Positions 1-9,168 of a stretch of DNA of 64,000 nucleotides are shown here, one piece after another (position 1 is the stretch's first letter; every line of letters begins with the position of its first letter). Source of the DNA: Bacteroidota bacterium (GTDB lineage Bacteria > Bacteroidota > Bacteroidia > JACCXN01); contig JACCXN010000010.1 in assembly GCA_013696965.1 (NCBI GenBank), forward strand, positions 1 through 64,000, read 5' to 3'. A program made the translations under genes and the position numbers. A model generated the notes under the pieces. The model made no database searches, had not been told where the DNA came from, and worked only from the letters and a program-made list of their open reading frames with translations.

Positions 1-467
1 CCCCTGTGAGCCCATAATGGAACCCCCTCTGGACTATATTTGGCAACAAATATGTCATTTTTTCCCCAGGCACTTAGTTTTATCTCGCTGCCATGAAAAA
101 TAACATTCGCCTCAATTTCACCTGTAATATAAGTATTTCCTTCCCCATCACTTGCTATGGCATGAGCATAATCACCATAAAGACCGCCAGCACTGTTTAC
201 CCAGATTACATTCCCTTGATGATCATATTTAACTATAAAAATATCATGATTTCCCTCACAGCCTATAGTTACATCATCAAACATGGCATCCATTTCATAT
301 TTTCCAGTTACATAAACATTTCCTAAATCATCTGAGCAAATTCCATATCCATAATCATAAGCCCATAATCCAGCTCTTTTGGCCCATTTAAATTCCTGAG
401 CTTCAAGGATGGAATTAAAAAATAGTATACAAAATGCAATTAAAAAGAGTTTAGTTTGTGTTTTCAT
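1..467 (-). CDS. SBBP-repeat beta-propeller secreted protein (partial, 5' part only)
   Basis: A minus-strand frame opens at an ATG (complement of 465-467) and stays open to the window edge, about 155 codons. It begins with a signal peptide (MKTQTKLFLIAFCILFF, cleavage near LEAQ-EF). After that come repeats of the type GNVYVTGKY / DIFIVKYDHQGNVIWV / GNTYITGEI / DIFVAKYSPEG, the pattern of SBBP (seven-bladed beta-propeller) repeats common in secreted Bacteroidota proteins. The C-terminus is outside the window; family members often end in a T9SS sorting domain, but that cannot be seen. Function unknown; probably a cell-surface or secreted propeller. Confidence 0.82.
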   Translation of the reverse strand, partial: MKTQTKLFLIAFCILFFNSILEAQEFKWAKRAGLWAYDYGYGICSDDLGNVYVTGKYEMDAMFDDVTIGCEGNHDIFIVKYDHQGNVIWVNSAGGLYGDYAHAIASDGEGNTYITGEIEANVIFHGSEIKLSAWGKNDIFVAKYSPEGVPLWAHR

Positions 468-922
468 TTTTAGTGTTTTTATTAATCTTAAAGAAAATTT
501 TATGCCTCTTTTTCTTTTGATTTTGAACCCTCAAAAAACATTCGTAGATATAAAAACAGTGGATCATTTTTCTCACCACCGGGAAATTTTAAATTGAAAA
601 TAAAATAAAAACGCTATTTCTTTATAAATTCCAAACCAATTAAAAACTTGCCTTTAAATAAGTATTTGTCAAGAAACAGTCCTTTTAATCATTATTTGCC
701 GTGATTCCCAAATGGCTTTTTTCAATGGTTTAACACACAACTTTATAAAATCACAAACGTTTTCCTTATAGTATTGTTCAAAATAGTGGATAATTAAACA
801 TGAATATTTTTTTTAAACCTACATTCTTTTGTCCCTTAGAATTATACTTTTATTTCCATTTTATTAAGCAAACACCGGATTTTCTGTCAAAAACAGTATA
901 TTCGCACCCCTAATTTTTTTTT
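468..922. other. AT-rich intergenic region between divergent genes
   Basis: This 455-base gap separates the minus-strand SBBP protein from the plus-strand ABC-F gene. No RNA gene or convincing ORF is visible. A TATATTCG box at 897-904 is one base off the Bacteroidota -7 consensus TAnnTTTG and lies about 18 bases before the ABC-F start, but no TTTG is found at the expected -33 spacing. No good promoter was found for the minus-strand gene. Confidence 0.5.
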
Positions 923-2566
923 ATGATTTCAGTTGACTCACTTTCTGTAGAATTTAATGGTTCGGCACTTTTCAGCAATGTAACTTTCAATATCAATGAT
1001 AATGACAGGATAGCTTTGATGGGTAAAAATGGTGCAGGAAAATCTACCCTGTTAAAAATTATTGCAGGTGCCAGCAAACCTACCCGGGGAAAAGTTTCTG
1101 TTCCTAAAGAGGCTATAGTTGCTTACCTGCCTCAGCATTTATTAACCGAGGATAGTTGTTCAGTTTTTGACGAAACATCAAAAGCATTCGCTAAAATTCT
1201 TGGGATGAAAACAAGAATTGCAGAATTAAACTTTCAACTGGAAACCAGGACCGATTACGAATCGGATGAATATATGAAAATAATTGAGGAAGTTTCTGAA
1301 TTAAGTGAACAGTTTTACTCCATTGAGGAAAGCAATTTTGATGCAGAGGTTGAACAAATGCTTTTGGGATTAGGTTTTTTACGAGAGGACTTTGCACGTC
1401 CTACTTCTGAATTTAGTGGTGGATGGCGAATGAGAATTGAGCTTGCTAAAATACTCCTTCAAAAGCCTGATTTAATTCTACTTGATGAACCTACAAACCA
1501 TATGGATATTGAATCTATACAATGGCTTGAGGAATTTCTGGTAAATAATGCAAAAGCGGTTATTGTTATTTCCCACGATAAAACTTTTGTAGATAACATT
1601 TCCAATAGAACCATTGAGGTTACAATGGGTCGCATTTATGATTACCGTGCACCTTATTCCCAATACCTACAATTACGCAAAGAGCGCAGAGAGCAACAAC
1701 AAAAACAATTCGATGATCAGGCAAAACAAATTGCAGATATACAGGAATTTATTGACAGGTTTAAAGGAATTTATTCTAAAACATTACAAGTTCAATCACG
1801 TGTAAAAACACTTGAAAAAATGGAAATTGTAGAAGTGGATGAAGTAGATACTTCTCATCTTAACATTAAATTTCCTCCTGCCCCACGTTCAGGAAATTAT
1901 CCGGTTACTGCTGATGGTTTAACAAAAAGATACGGTGATAATATTATTTTCAAAGATGCAACATTTGCTATTGAACGCGGTCAAAAGGTTGCTTTTGTTG
2001 GTAAAAATGGGGAAGGAAAGTCAACTCTTGTAAAAGCTATTATGGGTGAAATTGACTTTGAAGGAACACTGCAACTCGGACATAATTCAATGGTGGGTTA
2101 CTTTGCTCAAAACCAGGCTGCTTTATTAGATCCTGATTTAACTATTTTTCAAACTATTGACAATATTGCCGTTGGAGACATTCGTGCAAGAATAAAAGAT
2201 TTATTGGGTGCTTTTATGTTCGGAGGCGATACAATAGAAAAAAAAGTAAAAGTACTTTCAGGTGGAGAAAGAACCAGGCTGGCAATGGTAAAGCTCCTTT
2301 TACAACCTGTTAACTTATTAATCCTGGATGAGCCTACAAATCATTTGGATATAAAATCTAAAGATATTCTTAAAGAAGCACTAAAAGCATTTGACGGAAC
2401 CCTAATTCTTGTTTCTCACGATAGAGATTTTCTTGATGGTCTGGCTGGTAAAGTGTTTGAATTCGGAAATAAACGAATCAAAGAACACTTCGAAGACATA
2501 AACGATTTCTTGAAAAATAAAAAACTGGATAATTTAAGAGAAATAGAAAGAAAAACAGCGAAATAA
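923..2566 (+). CDS. ABC-F family ATP-binding protein
   Basis: A 547-aa soluble protein with two ABC ATPase domains and no membrane segments. Domain 1 has Walker A GKNGAGKST near residue 35, signature FSGGWRMR and Walker B LILLDEPTNHMD. Domain 2 has Walker A GKNGEGKST, signature LSGGERTR and Walker B LLILDEPTNHLD. Between them lies a charged helical linker (residues about 240-310, with the run ERREQQQKQ), as in ABC-F proteins. Family members act on the ribosome (EttA/Uup/YdiF-like translation factors or antibiotic protection), not in transport. It lacks an obvious long C-terminal extension. The exact subfamily cannot be fixed from sequence alone. Confidence 0.93.
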   Translation: MISVDSLSVEFNGSALFSNVTFNINDNDRIALMGKNGAGKSTLLKIIAGASKPTRGKVSVPKEAIVAYLPQHLLTEDSCSVFDETSKAFAKILGMKTRIAELNFQLETRTDYESDEYMKIIEEVSELSEQFYSIEESNFDAEVEQMLLGLGFLREDFARPTSEFSGGWRMRIELAKILLQKPDLILLDEPTNHMDIESIQWLEEFLVNNAKAVIVISHDKTFVDNISNRTIEVTMGRIYDYRAPYSQYLQLRKERREQQQKQFDDQAKQIADIQEFIDRFKGIYSKTLQVQSRVKTLEKMEIVEVDEVDTSHLNIKFPPAPRSGNYPVTADGLTKRYGDNIIFKDATFAIERGQKVAFVGKNGEGKSTLVKAIMGEIDFEGTLQLGHNSMVGYFAQNQAALLDPDLTIFQTIDNIAVGDIRARIKDLLGAFMFGGDTIEKKVKVLSGGERTRLAMVKLLLQPVNLLILDEPTNHLDIKSKDILKEALKAFDGTLILVSHDRDFLDGLAGKVFEFGNKRIKEHFEDINDFLKNKKLDNLREIERKTAK

Positions 2567-2968
2567 AATCCTATTTCAAGTTCGTTTTCCAAGGCTTATT
2601 AAATAAGCAATAACTTTCCTAATAATTAAACAGCGCCTTAGTAAGACTATCAAGCCACTTTTTTGGCTTATAAAAATTACAAATCCTATCGATTCATTTT
2701 TTCGTTTTTTTGAATTTTCAAAAGGAGATTTCTGTGTTTTAAATAGTTAAAAAAAATCCAATACCAATTCTTTCTAAAGCAATTGAACAAATTAAATTTT
2801 ATTTTAAACGATTTTAAAAAATCTTAAAATGGATATTAAAATTCATTTTATTAAATTAGATTTGTGATTACAAAAATCGTTTTAAATCTATAAAGCAATT
2901 CTCTCATCTAGTTTTATACTTAAATTGACATTTACAATTCTAAATTCATCTTACTCTCAATAAGATCA
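2567..2968. other. AT-rich intergenic region with small inverted repeats
   Basis: A 402-base gap. It contains a 7-bp-stem palindrome at 2594-2608 and a 6-bp-stem hairpin at 2652-2669 (AAGCCA / TGGCTT); neither is followed by a T-tract, so they are weak terminator candidates for the ABC-F gene. Farther down, 2803-2815 and 2874-2886 form an imperfect inverted pair around the bases ACGATTTT / AAAATCGT. No gene seen. Confidence 0.4.
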
Positions 2969-3587
2969 ATGAAATACTTTTTGCCCTTATTGGGGGTATC
3001 CCTGCTTCAATTCACTGTATTTGCACAGCAAAATAAAATTGATTCTTTATTGCAATTGGTTAATTCCCAAGAGGAAGACACTATCAAAATAAATTATTTA
3101 AACGAGCTTTATTGGGAATTTAAAAACATTGGTGAATACAACAAAGGTTTACATTACGGGAATACTTTATTAAAACTTGCCTCCACAATTGAAAGCCAAA
3201 CCGAAGTATTAATCCTCAAGAAAAACATCCAGAAACAAGTAACTGCCTGTTACAACTGTATTGGAAATATCTATAGTGACCAAAGCAGATTGAACAAGGC
3301 CACAAAAAAAGCAATCGGAGGTCTTACACCAGATGATCAACATTTCGAAACCCATCATATTACACTTTTCAAAGGAGACTCTTTTATATTTTCTCTGATG
3401 GATATGCTGACCAATTTGGTAGAAAAAAAGACAAAAAGTTTACATCAAAAAACTCAAACAAATACTGATAGAAATTCAGCATTTAACCATGAAAGAAAAA
3501 GAAAAGCATCTGTATAAAATTTTGGAAGAATGGCAAACTGGTACAGAGCAAATTGACGATGTATTAGTTATTGGGATTCGTTTATAA
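2969..3587 (+). pseudogene. Remnant of a TPR-SpoIIE (PP2C-type) phosphatase/sensor gene
   Basis: The open frame gives 182 aa, but its two halves belong to opposite ends of a much longer family. Residues 1-19 are a signal peptide and about 25-110 are TPR-like helices. At about position 3300 the sequence jumps to the C-terminal part of a SpoIIE/PP2C phosphatase domain (KKAIGGLTPDDQHFETHHI). Restoring one T in the T-run near 3380 gives IFSDGYADQFGRKKDKK, the conserved late phosphatase motif. Restoring one A in the A-run near 3450 restores KLKQILIEIQHLTMKEKEK and runs on to the typical terminal EQIDDVLVIGIRL, ending at the TAA at 3585-3587. So the gene has a large internal deletion plus two single-base homopolymer deletions. 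The frameshifts alone could be sequencing error; the deletion could not easily be. Confidence 0.82.
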
Positions 3588-3675
3588 ATACTTTTAACAA
3601 TACCATAATTTTAACTCACACGTTTTTTAGAAAGGTTATATAACACAATGTGAAGGATGATTAAACAGAAGCAAA

Positions 3676-4440
3676 ATGTTGGAAACAAATAGCGAACAAA
3701 AAAGGATTAATAAGTATATCAGTGAAACTGGAATATGTTCCAGGAGGGCTGCAGATAAATTAATTGAAGAAACTCGTGTTACAGTTAACGGAATCACGGC
3801 AGTAATGGGTACAAAGGTAACCACACAAGATCTTGTGGAAATTGACGGAATTCCGGTTAAACAAAAAAAAGAACCAATTTATATTGCTTTTAATAAACCC
3901 CCTGGCATCACCTCTACCACTGATTCAAAGGACAAGGACAACATCATTGATTACATTAATTTCCCCGAAAGAATCTTTCCTGTTGGGCGCCTTGATAAAC
4001 CTTCAGAAGGACTTATTTTCCTTACAAACGATGGCGATATTGTAAATAAAATATTAAGGGCAAAAAACAACCATGAAAAAGAATATGTAGTGACCGTGAA
4101 CAAATTAATTAACCATGATTTTATTAAAAAAATGGGAAATGGTTTACCTATACTTGACACTATTACTCAAAAATGCAAAGTTGTAAAAGAAGGGGAATAC
4201 TCATTCAGAATAATATTAACACAAGGCTTGAACAGGCAAATAAGGAGAATGTGCGATTTTTTAGGATATCAGGTAATTGAACTTGTACGCATTCGAATAA
4301 TGAATATAACCCTCTCTGGATTAAAACATGGAGAATGGCGTTACCTAACAAGTGAGGAAATAAAAGTAATAAATAAACTTGTTCAATATTCGGCTAAAAC
4401 TCAGGATGCTTCCTTCAATCTCAATACTGATTTTGAATGA
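3676..4440 (+). CDS. rluF: 23S rRNA pseudouridine synthase RluF-like
   Basis: 254 aa. N-terminal S4 RNA-binding domain (residues about 9-60, RINKYISETGICSRRAADKL) followed by an RsuA/RluB/E/F-type catalytic domain. The catalytic Asp is in GRLDKPSEGLIFLTNDGD, and a later motif GLNRQIRRMCDFLGYQV is typical of the RsuA family. The closest textbook match is RluF, which makes pseudouridine 2604 in 23S rRNA; the RluF versus RluB/E assignment is by overall resemblance. ATG at 3676 is 9 codons before the S4 domain. Followed by a hairpin terminator. Confidence 0.88.
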   Translation: MLETNSEQKRINKYISETGICSRRAADKLIEETRVTVNGITAVMGTKVTTQDLVEIDGIPVKQKKEPIYIAFNKPPGITSTTDSKDKDNIIDYINFPERIFPVGRLDKPSEGLIFLTNDGDIVNKILRAKNNHEKEYVVTVNKLINHDFIKKMGNGLPILDTITQKCKVVKEGEYSFRIILTQGLNRQIRRMCDFLGYQVIELVRIRIMNITLSGLKHGEWRYLTSEEIKVINKLVQYSAKTQDASFNLNTDFE

Positions 4441-4445
4441 GAAAG

Positions 4446-4474
4446 AACACAAACAATCCAATTTGTGTTTTAAT
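4446..4474 (+). terminator. Probable rho-independent terminator after rluF
   Basis: A perfect 8-bp stem (AACACAAA at 4446-4453 with TTTGTGTT at 4462-4469), an 8-base loop and a short T-rich tail, six bases after the rluF stop codon. Confidence 0.6.
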
Positions 4475-4529
4475 ATAATATTGGTTAAATTTATTTAAAG
4501 CCATTGCTTTTAAAATAAATTTACACAAA

Positions 4530-5240
4530 ATGAAATTTATTTCTCTCCCATTAATTACATTCCTTGCCGCTAGTTTTATCGGGCTAAATTCTTGCAGAAA
4601 CACAATTAAATTAACTCCAGGCTCCGAAGCAATTAAGCTTCCAGAAATCGGCAATGCCGCTGCTGCTTCCTTGGCTGGAGTAAGTCTTATTGTTCAGGCC
4701 CAGGCCTGGGAAGGAAACCCCATGATAGAGGAACATGTAACACCCTTGAGGGTGACAATAAAAAACAATAGCGGCAAAGCAATAAAACTTTGTTACAGCG
4801 ATATTGCATTAATTAGTAATTCAGGTAAAATATTTGCAGCACTCCCTCCCTATGCAGTTCAGGATACAATTCAAGAAACAGGCCCTTTGGCTTATCCTGA
4901 AATTGTTGACCCTACATTCTTTTACGATGGATTTTCAATTGCCCCTTACTATTCTCCCCGTTACAATGGATTAGAAACATTTGATGGCCTTTTCCCCTAT
5001 AACCAGCCTTATTATGATCAACATTATGAATATTGGGCTGAAACGCCGCTTCCTACCACCGATATGCTCCAAAAAGCATTGCCTGATGGTGTTATTTATA
5101 ATGATGGAAAAGTAATAGGCTTCCTTTATTTCGAAGCGGTACCCGCACAAATCCAAAAACTAATTTTTAGGATGAATGTTATTAATGCTGAAAATGGTGA
5201 AATACTCGGAATGATTTCAATTCCTTTTATCGCGCATTAA
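4530..5240 (+). CDS. Predicted lipoprotein of unknown function
   Basis: 236 aa. The N-terminus is a lipoprotein signal peptide: a hydrophobic stretch ending in GLNSC, so lipidation at Cys22 is predicted. The body includes a region (about residues 55-100) resembling the immunoglobulin-like fold of proteins that shield or bind other envelope components (VTIKNNSGKAIKLCYSDIAL), followed by a Tyr/Pro-rich part (PYYSPRYNGLETFDGLFPYN). No catalytic motif recognised. It converges with paaE, and the two stop codons overlap (5237-5240). Confidence 0.7.
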   Translation: MKFISLPLITFLAASFIGLNSCRNTIKLTPGSEAIKLPEIGNAAAASLAGVSLIVQAQAWEGNPMIEEHVTPLRVTIKNNSGKAIKLCYSDIALISNSGKIFAALPPYAVQDTIQETGPLAYPEIVDPTFFYDGFSIAPYYSPRYNGLETFDGLFPYNQPYYDQHYEYWAETPLPTTDMLQKALPDGVIYNDGKVIGFLYFEAVPAQIQKLIFRMNVINAENGEILGMISIPFIAH

Positions 5241-6331
5241 TTGCCTTTATCGTAATTTACTATAACTGTAGGCGTAACAGGCATGGACTGACAAGTTAAT
5301 ATGTATCCCTGAGCAACCTCATTGTCCAGCAAAGCGTAATTTACTTTCATTACAACCTTACCTTCTATTAATTTCGCTCTGCAAGTGCAGCATGATCCTC
5401 CCCTGCAAGCGTATGGAGCATCTACATTTGCATCAAGCGCAGCATCAAGAATAACATCATCTGCTCCTAAAGTTACTACTGTTTCCTCTCCATCACAAAT
5501 AATAGTTACACGGCTCTCAAATGTAGTATTCCCTGGAAGATTTATTTCATTCTTTTCAACAACTTCAGAAGTATCAACAGGAGATGCAAAATATTCAAGA
5601 TGAACCCTGGATTTATCCACTTTTAAAAAATTCAATGCTTCTACAATGCTACTCATCATTCCGGAAGGACCACATATTAAATATTCATTATCTTCATTTA
5701 AATTAATAAAGCGACCAATTAAAGCCTGGTTTTTTTCAGGCACCATAATTCCGGTAAATAATGGATCGATCTTATTTTGTTCATCTTTAGGGCTATTAAG
5801 GATATGATATATTTTCAATCTTTCCTTGTTTTTTTCCTCTAATTTGTCCAGTTGTTTTTTGAATATAATTGATACTTCATCCTGGTTACCATAAAATAGG
5901 GTAATCCTGCTTTTGGGTTCCACATCAAGTGTGGTCTTTAATATCGATAGCATGGGTGTAATTCCACTTCCTCCTGCAAATAAAACATAATGTTTTTTGT
6001 TGGAGGAATTAAGGGCAGTATAGAAATTCCCCATTGGTGGCATGGCTTGTATGGTTTCCCCTATCTTTAATTTTTCATTAAAATAGGTGGAAACTCTACC
6101 ATCTATGACCTTTTTTACAGCTATTCTTATTTCTTTTTCAAGCGGACTTGTGCAAATGGAATAAGATCTTCTTAATTCCTCTCCATCTATATTTACTTTA
6201 AAAGTTAAATATTGACCCTGAGTAAATTTAAAGGAATCAACAGCATCTTGTGGAATATTAAAAGCCACGGAAACGCTATCAGCAGTTTCTCTTGTTATAT
6301 CTGATACTTGTAAATTAAAAAATTTTGCCAT
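5237..6331 (-). CDS. paaE: 1,2-phenylacetyl-CoA epoxidase reductase subunit PaaE
   Basis: 364 aa from the chosen ATG at 6331, where the protein begins MAKFFNLQV as in other PaaE. An upstream in-frame ATG at 6361 is unlikely because a -7 promoter box overlaps it. The N-terminal two-thirds are a ferredoxin-NADP reductase module: FAD-binding RRSYSICTSP, NADP-site FAGGSGITPMLSILK and CGPSGMM. The C-terminal ~90 residues are a plant-type [2Fe-2S] ferredoxin with YACRGGSCCTCRAK and a downstream Cys in YILTCQSM. It passes electrons from NADPH to the PaaA di-iron centre. It lies divergent from paaABCD rather than at the end of that operon as in E. coli. Confidence 0.94.
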   Translation of the reverse strand: MAKFFNLQVSDITRETADSVSVAFNIPQDAVDSFKFTQGQYLTFKVNIDGEELRRSYSICTSPLEKEIRIAVKKVIDGRVSTYFNEKLKIGETIQAMPPMGNFYTALNSSNKKHYVLFAGGSGITPMLSILKTTLDVEPKSRITLFYGNQDEVSIIFKKQLDKLEEKNKERLKIYHILNSPKDEQNKIDPLFTGIMVPEKNQALIGRFINLNEDNEYLICGPSGMMSSIVEALNFLKVDKSRVHLEYFASPVDTSEVVEKNEINLPGNTTFESRVTIICDGEETVVTLGADDVILDAALDANVDAPYACRGGSCCTCRAKLIEGKVVMKVNYALLDNEVAQGYILTCQSMPVTPTVIVNYDKGN

Positions 6332-6358
6332 TTTTGTCATTGTAATATTTTGAATGTG

Positions 6359-6389
6359 CAAAAGTATAATTTCTTAAGCAAATTACAGA
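6359..6389 (-). promoter_or_regulatory. Probable paaE promoter
   Basis: On the minus strand, TACTTTTG (complement of 6359-6366) matches the Bacteroidota -7 box TAnnTTTG. TCTG, one base off TTTG, lies exactly 19 bases upstream (complement of 6386-6389). Transcription would start about 20 bases before the ATG at 6331. Confidence 0.5.
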
Positions 6390-6450
6390 AAGAAATCAAT
6401 CTGCCATTGCATTAATTTATAAAAGAAAGTTTTTTTGATATACTTTTTGA

Positions 6451-6481
6451 TTTGCCAAAAGCGTATATATTGTTAAATTTG
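6451..6481 (+). promoter_or_regulatory. Promoter of the paaABCDGHIJ operon
   Basis: TTTG at 6451-6454, a 19-base spacer, then TAAATTTG at 6474-6481: a full match to the Bacteroidota primary-sigma consensus TTTG-N19-21-TAnnTTTG. The predicted start of transcription is about 25 bases before the paaA ATG. No obvious operator palindrome was seen in the paaE-paaA gap. Confidence 0.75.
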
Positions 6482-6512
6482 CCATCAATCCCCCATATTA
6501 CAACATTAAACT

Positions 6513-7466
6513 ATGGAAGAAGCACAAAAACTTGAAAATTTCCAGGCTAGAATTGACAAAGGCCTTAAAATAGAACCAAAAGATTGGATGCCGGAAAAAT
6601 ACCGTAAACAATTAATACGCATGATTTCTCAACATGCGCATTCAGAAATTGTTGGCATGCTTCCTGAAGGAAACTGGATTACCAGGGCACCAAGCTTGCG
6701 AAGGAAAGCCATATTACTTGCAAAAGTTCAGGATGAGGCAGGCCATGGGCTTTATTTATATAGTGCTGCAGAAACACTAGGAATTGACAGAGGAGAATTA
6801 CTTGAACAATTGTATTCTGGAAAAGCAAAATATTCCAGTATTTTCAATTATCCTTCCCTTACCTGGGCAGATATAGGTGCTATAGGATGGCTGGTTGACG
6901 GGGCTGCAATTATGAATCAAACAATGCTTGCAAAGGGTTCTTATGGCCCTTATTCAAGAGCAATGGTCAGGATTTGTAAAGAAGAAAGCTTCCACAACAG
7001 ACAAGGTTATGAAATTATGCTAACCCTTGCAAATGGTACTACTGAACAAAAAGAAATGGCTCAAGATGCCTTTAACCGATGGTGGTGGCCTTCAGTTATG
7101 ATGCTCGGACCTTCTGACGCTGACTCTACAAACTCTGATGAACTTATGAGATGGAAAGTAAAATTGGAATCCAATGACTCTATAAGACAAAGATTTATTG
7201 ATCGAACTGTGCCTCAAGCTGATTTCCTAGGTCTTACTGTCCCTGATAAGGATTTGAAATTCAATGAAAAAACAGGCCATTACGAACATGGACCTATCAA
7301 CTGGGACGAGTTTTTTAATGTGATAAAGGGAAATGGCCCTTGCAACAAAGAAAGACTGGAGGCCAGAACTAAAGCAGATAGAAATGGTTTATGGGTAAGA
7401 GAAGCGGCTAATGCATATGCTGAGAAACAAAGAATAAAAACAAAAGCAGAAGAAAAGCAAGCTTAA
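6513..7466 (+). CDS. paaA: 1,2-phenylacetyl-CoA epoxidase catalytic subunit PaaA
   Basis: 317 aa, close to the usual ~310. This is the catalytic di-iron subunit that epoxidises the aromatic ring of phenylacetyl-CoA. The ferritin-like four-helix iron ligands are visible: [18 protein letters not shown] (first E..H pair) and [16 protein letters not shown] (second E..H pair). The sequence [21 protein letters not shown] near residue 30 is also characteristic. First gene of the plus-strand paa operon, 31 bases after its promoter; paaB follows 45 bases later. Confidence 0.96.
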   Translation: MEEAQKLENFQARIDKGLKIEPKDWMPEKYRKQLIRMISQHAHSEIVGMLPEGNWITRAPSLRRKAILLAKVQDEAGHGLYLYSAAETLGIDRGELLEQLYSGKAKYSSIFNYPSLTWADIGAIGWLVDGAAIMNQTMLAKGSYGPYSRAMVRICKEESFHNRQGYEIMLTLANGTTEQKEMAQDAFNRWWWPSVMMLGPSDADSTNSDELMRWKVKLESNDSIRQRFIDRTVPQADFLGLTVPDKDLKFNEKTGHYEHGPINWDEFFNVIKGNGPCNKERLEARTKADRNGLWVREAANAYAEKQRIKTKAEEKQA

Positions 7467-7511
7467 AAAACAAGTGAAAAAACAAGTTTAAATATATAAA
7501 AAATTAACGAG

Positions 7512-7814
7512 ATGTCTGAGACAACAATTAACAATCCTCAAGGGAAATTATGGGAAGTTTTTGTACAAGCAAATCCTGGAATTCCTCACAAACATGCTGG
7601 AAGTCTTCATGCACCGGATGGTGAAACTGCACTTCAGAATGCTAGAGATGTATATACCCGCAGAAGTGAAGGAATAAGTATTTGGGTTGTCCCTTCTGAA
7701 GTAATCATTGCTTCTACTAGTGAGGATAGTGGATCATTTTTCGATCCGGCTGATGATAAGGCTTATCGTCATCCAACTTTTTATGCCATTCCAGATGGTG
7801 TGAAATATTTATAA
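7512..7814 (+). CDS. paaB: 1,2-phenylacetyl-CoA epoxidase subunit PaaB
   Basis: 100 aa, the usual length. Motifs typical of PaaB: WEVFVQANPGIPHKHAGSLH near the start, DGETALQNARDVYTRRSEG in the middle and SIWVVPSEVI after it. PaaB is a small structural subunit bridging PaaAC units and PaaE in the epoxidase; it has no cofactor. Sits between paaA and paaC with 21 bases to paaC. Confidence 0.95.
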   Translation: MSETTINNPQGKLWEVFVQANPGIPHKHAGSLHAPDGETALQNARDVYTRRSEGISIWVVPSEVIIASTSEDSGSFFDPADDKAYRHPTFYAIPDGVKYL

Positions 7815-7835
7815 ATTGGATAAATAATTAAAACA

Positions 7836-8597
7836 ATGACTGAATTAAATAAAGCAGTATTCGAGTTTTGCTTGCGTTTAGGAGATAGCTCTTTAATAAT
7901 AGGACATCGCCTATCAGAATGGTGTGGACATGGACCTGTTTTGGAAGAGGATATTGCATTGATTAATATTGCATTAGACCATATTGGAAGATCTAGAAAT
8001 TTATTGACTTATGCCGGTCAGGTTGAAGGAAAAAACAGGACTGAAGATGATTTAGCCTACCACAGAAACGAAAGGCAGTTCAGAAACCTTCTTTTAACTG
8101 AATTCCCCAATACTGATTTTGCATATACTATTGCCAGGCAGTTTTTCTTTGATACGTATTCTTTTTTTCTTTATCAGGATTTAAAAAACAGTAAGGATGA
8201 AACAATTGCTGCAATAGCTGAAAAGGCATTAAAAGAAATAACTTATCATTTAAGACACAGCAGCGAATGGATGTTACGCCTAGGTGACGGAACTAAGGAG
8301 AGTAAGGATAAAATTCAAAATGCAGTAAATGCACTTTGGAGATATACCGGAGAAATGTTTATGATGGACCAGGTAGATGAATTTTTGCTTAATGAAGGCA
8401 TTGCTTTGGACATGAATAAGGTGAAATTAAAATGGGAAGAAAAAGTTTCAGATGTTCTTAATCGCGCCACCCTTTACAAACCTGCTGATGTTTATATGCA
8501 GGAGGGAAGCAAAAAAGGATTGCATACTGAACATCTTGGTTTCCTGCTTGCTGAAATGCAATACCTGCCGCGCACTCATGCTGAAGCTAAATGGTAA
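7836..8597 (+). CDS. paaC: 1,2-phenylacetyl-CoA epoxidase structural subunit PaaC
   Basis: 253 aa, a ferritin-like four-helix protein that pairs with PaaA but is not itself catalytic. Recognisable segments are LRLGDSSLIIGHRLSEWCGH, DIALINIALDHIGRSRNLL, FAYTIARQFFFDTYSFFLY and ITYHLRHSSEWMLRLGDGT. Ends with the typical HTEHLGFLLAEMQYLPRTH. Followed by a 70-base gap to paaD, still without a visible terminator. Confidence 0.95.
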   Translation: MTELNKAVFEFCLRLGDSSLIIGHRLSEWCGHGPVLEEDIALINIALDHIGRSRNLLTYAGQVEGKNRTEDDLAYHRNERQFRNLLLTEFPNTDFAYTIARQFFFDTYSFFLYQDLKNSKDETIAAIAEKALKEITYHLRHSSEWMLRLGDGTKESKDKIQNAVNALWRYTGEMFMMDQVDEFLLNEGIALDMNKVKLKWEEKVSDVLNRATLYKPADVYMQEGSKKGLHTEHLGFLLAEMQYLPRTHAEAKW

Positions 8598-8667
8598 TTA
8601 ACCTGTTTACAATCTTTCATCACTCCCTTTAATTTCTCTCTTAAAGAGTTTTTGTAAAATCACATCA

Positions 8668-9156
8668 ATGGTAATTAATGAAGCATTAATATGGAATTTA
8701 TTAACTGAGGTCCCGGATCCTGAAGTTCCTGCTATTAATGTTGTTGAGCTTGGTGTTGTTAGGTCGGTTGAAATAAAGCAGGAAGCTGTTTGCATTACAA
8801 TCACCCCTACTTATACGGGATGCCCTGCTATGAAAACCATTGAACAAGACATCATACAAAGACTTAAAGAAGCCCAAATAATTGATATTGAAATTAAAAC
8901 TATTTTAACCCCTGCCTGGACAACTGATTGGATAAAGGAGGAGGCAAGAGAAAAACTAAGAGTATATGGAATTGCGCCTCCTGAACACTCTTCAGCTGAT
9001 AAAAATTCTATTTTGGGAAAAACAAAAACTATTAATTGTCCTTTATGCGGTTCGCGTGATACAATTATGCAAAGTCAATTCGGCTCCACCGCTTGTAAGG
9101 CTTTATATAAATGCAAAAGTTGCCTTGAACCTTTTGATTACTTTAAATGTATTTGA
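8668..9156 (+). CDS. paaD: PaaD, iron-sulfur assembly-like protein of the epoxidase
   Basis: 162 aa. The N-terminal ~90 residues are a MIP18/DUF59 domain (LLTEVPDPEVPAINVVELG, TPTYTGCPAM with the conserved Cys). The C-terminal part is a zinc ribbon with four Cys as CPLCGS and CKSCL, then a final Cys. PaaD is needed for epoxidase maturation, probably of the PaaE iron-sulfur centre; this role is known for the family and inferred here. paaG starts 12 bases later. Confidence 0.93.
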   Translation: MVINEALIWNLLTEVPDPEVPAINVVELGVVRSVEIKQEAVCITITPTYTGCPAMKTIEQDIIQRLKEAQIIDIEIKTILTPAWTTDWIKEEAREKLRVYGIAPPEHSSADKNSILGKTKTINCPLCGSRDTIMQSQFGSTACKALYKCKSCLEPFDYFKCI

Positions 9157-9168
9157 ATCTTTTACGTT

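Noticed and set aside
93-326. Plus-strand 77-aa open frame near the window start
   Set aside because: It is antisense to the SBBP-repeat protein, whose signal peptide and repeats are clear.
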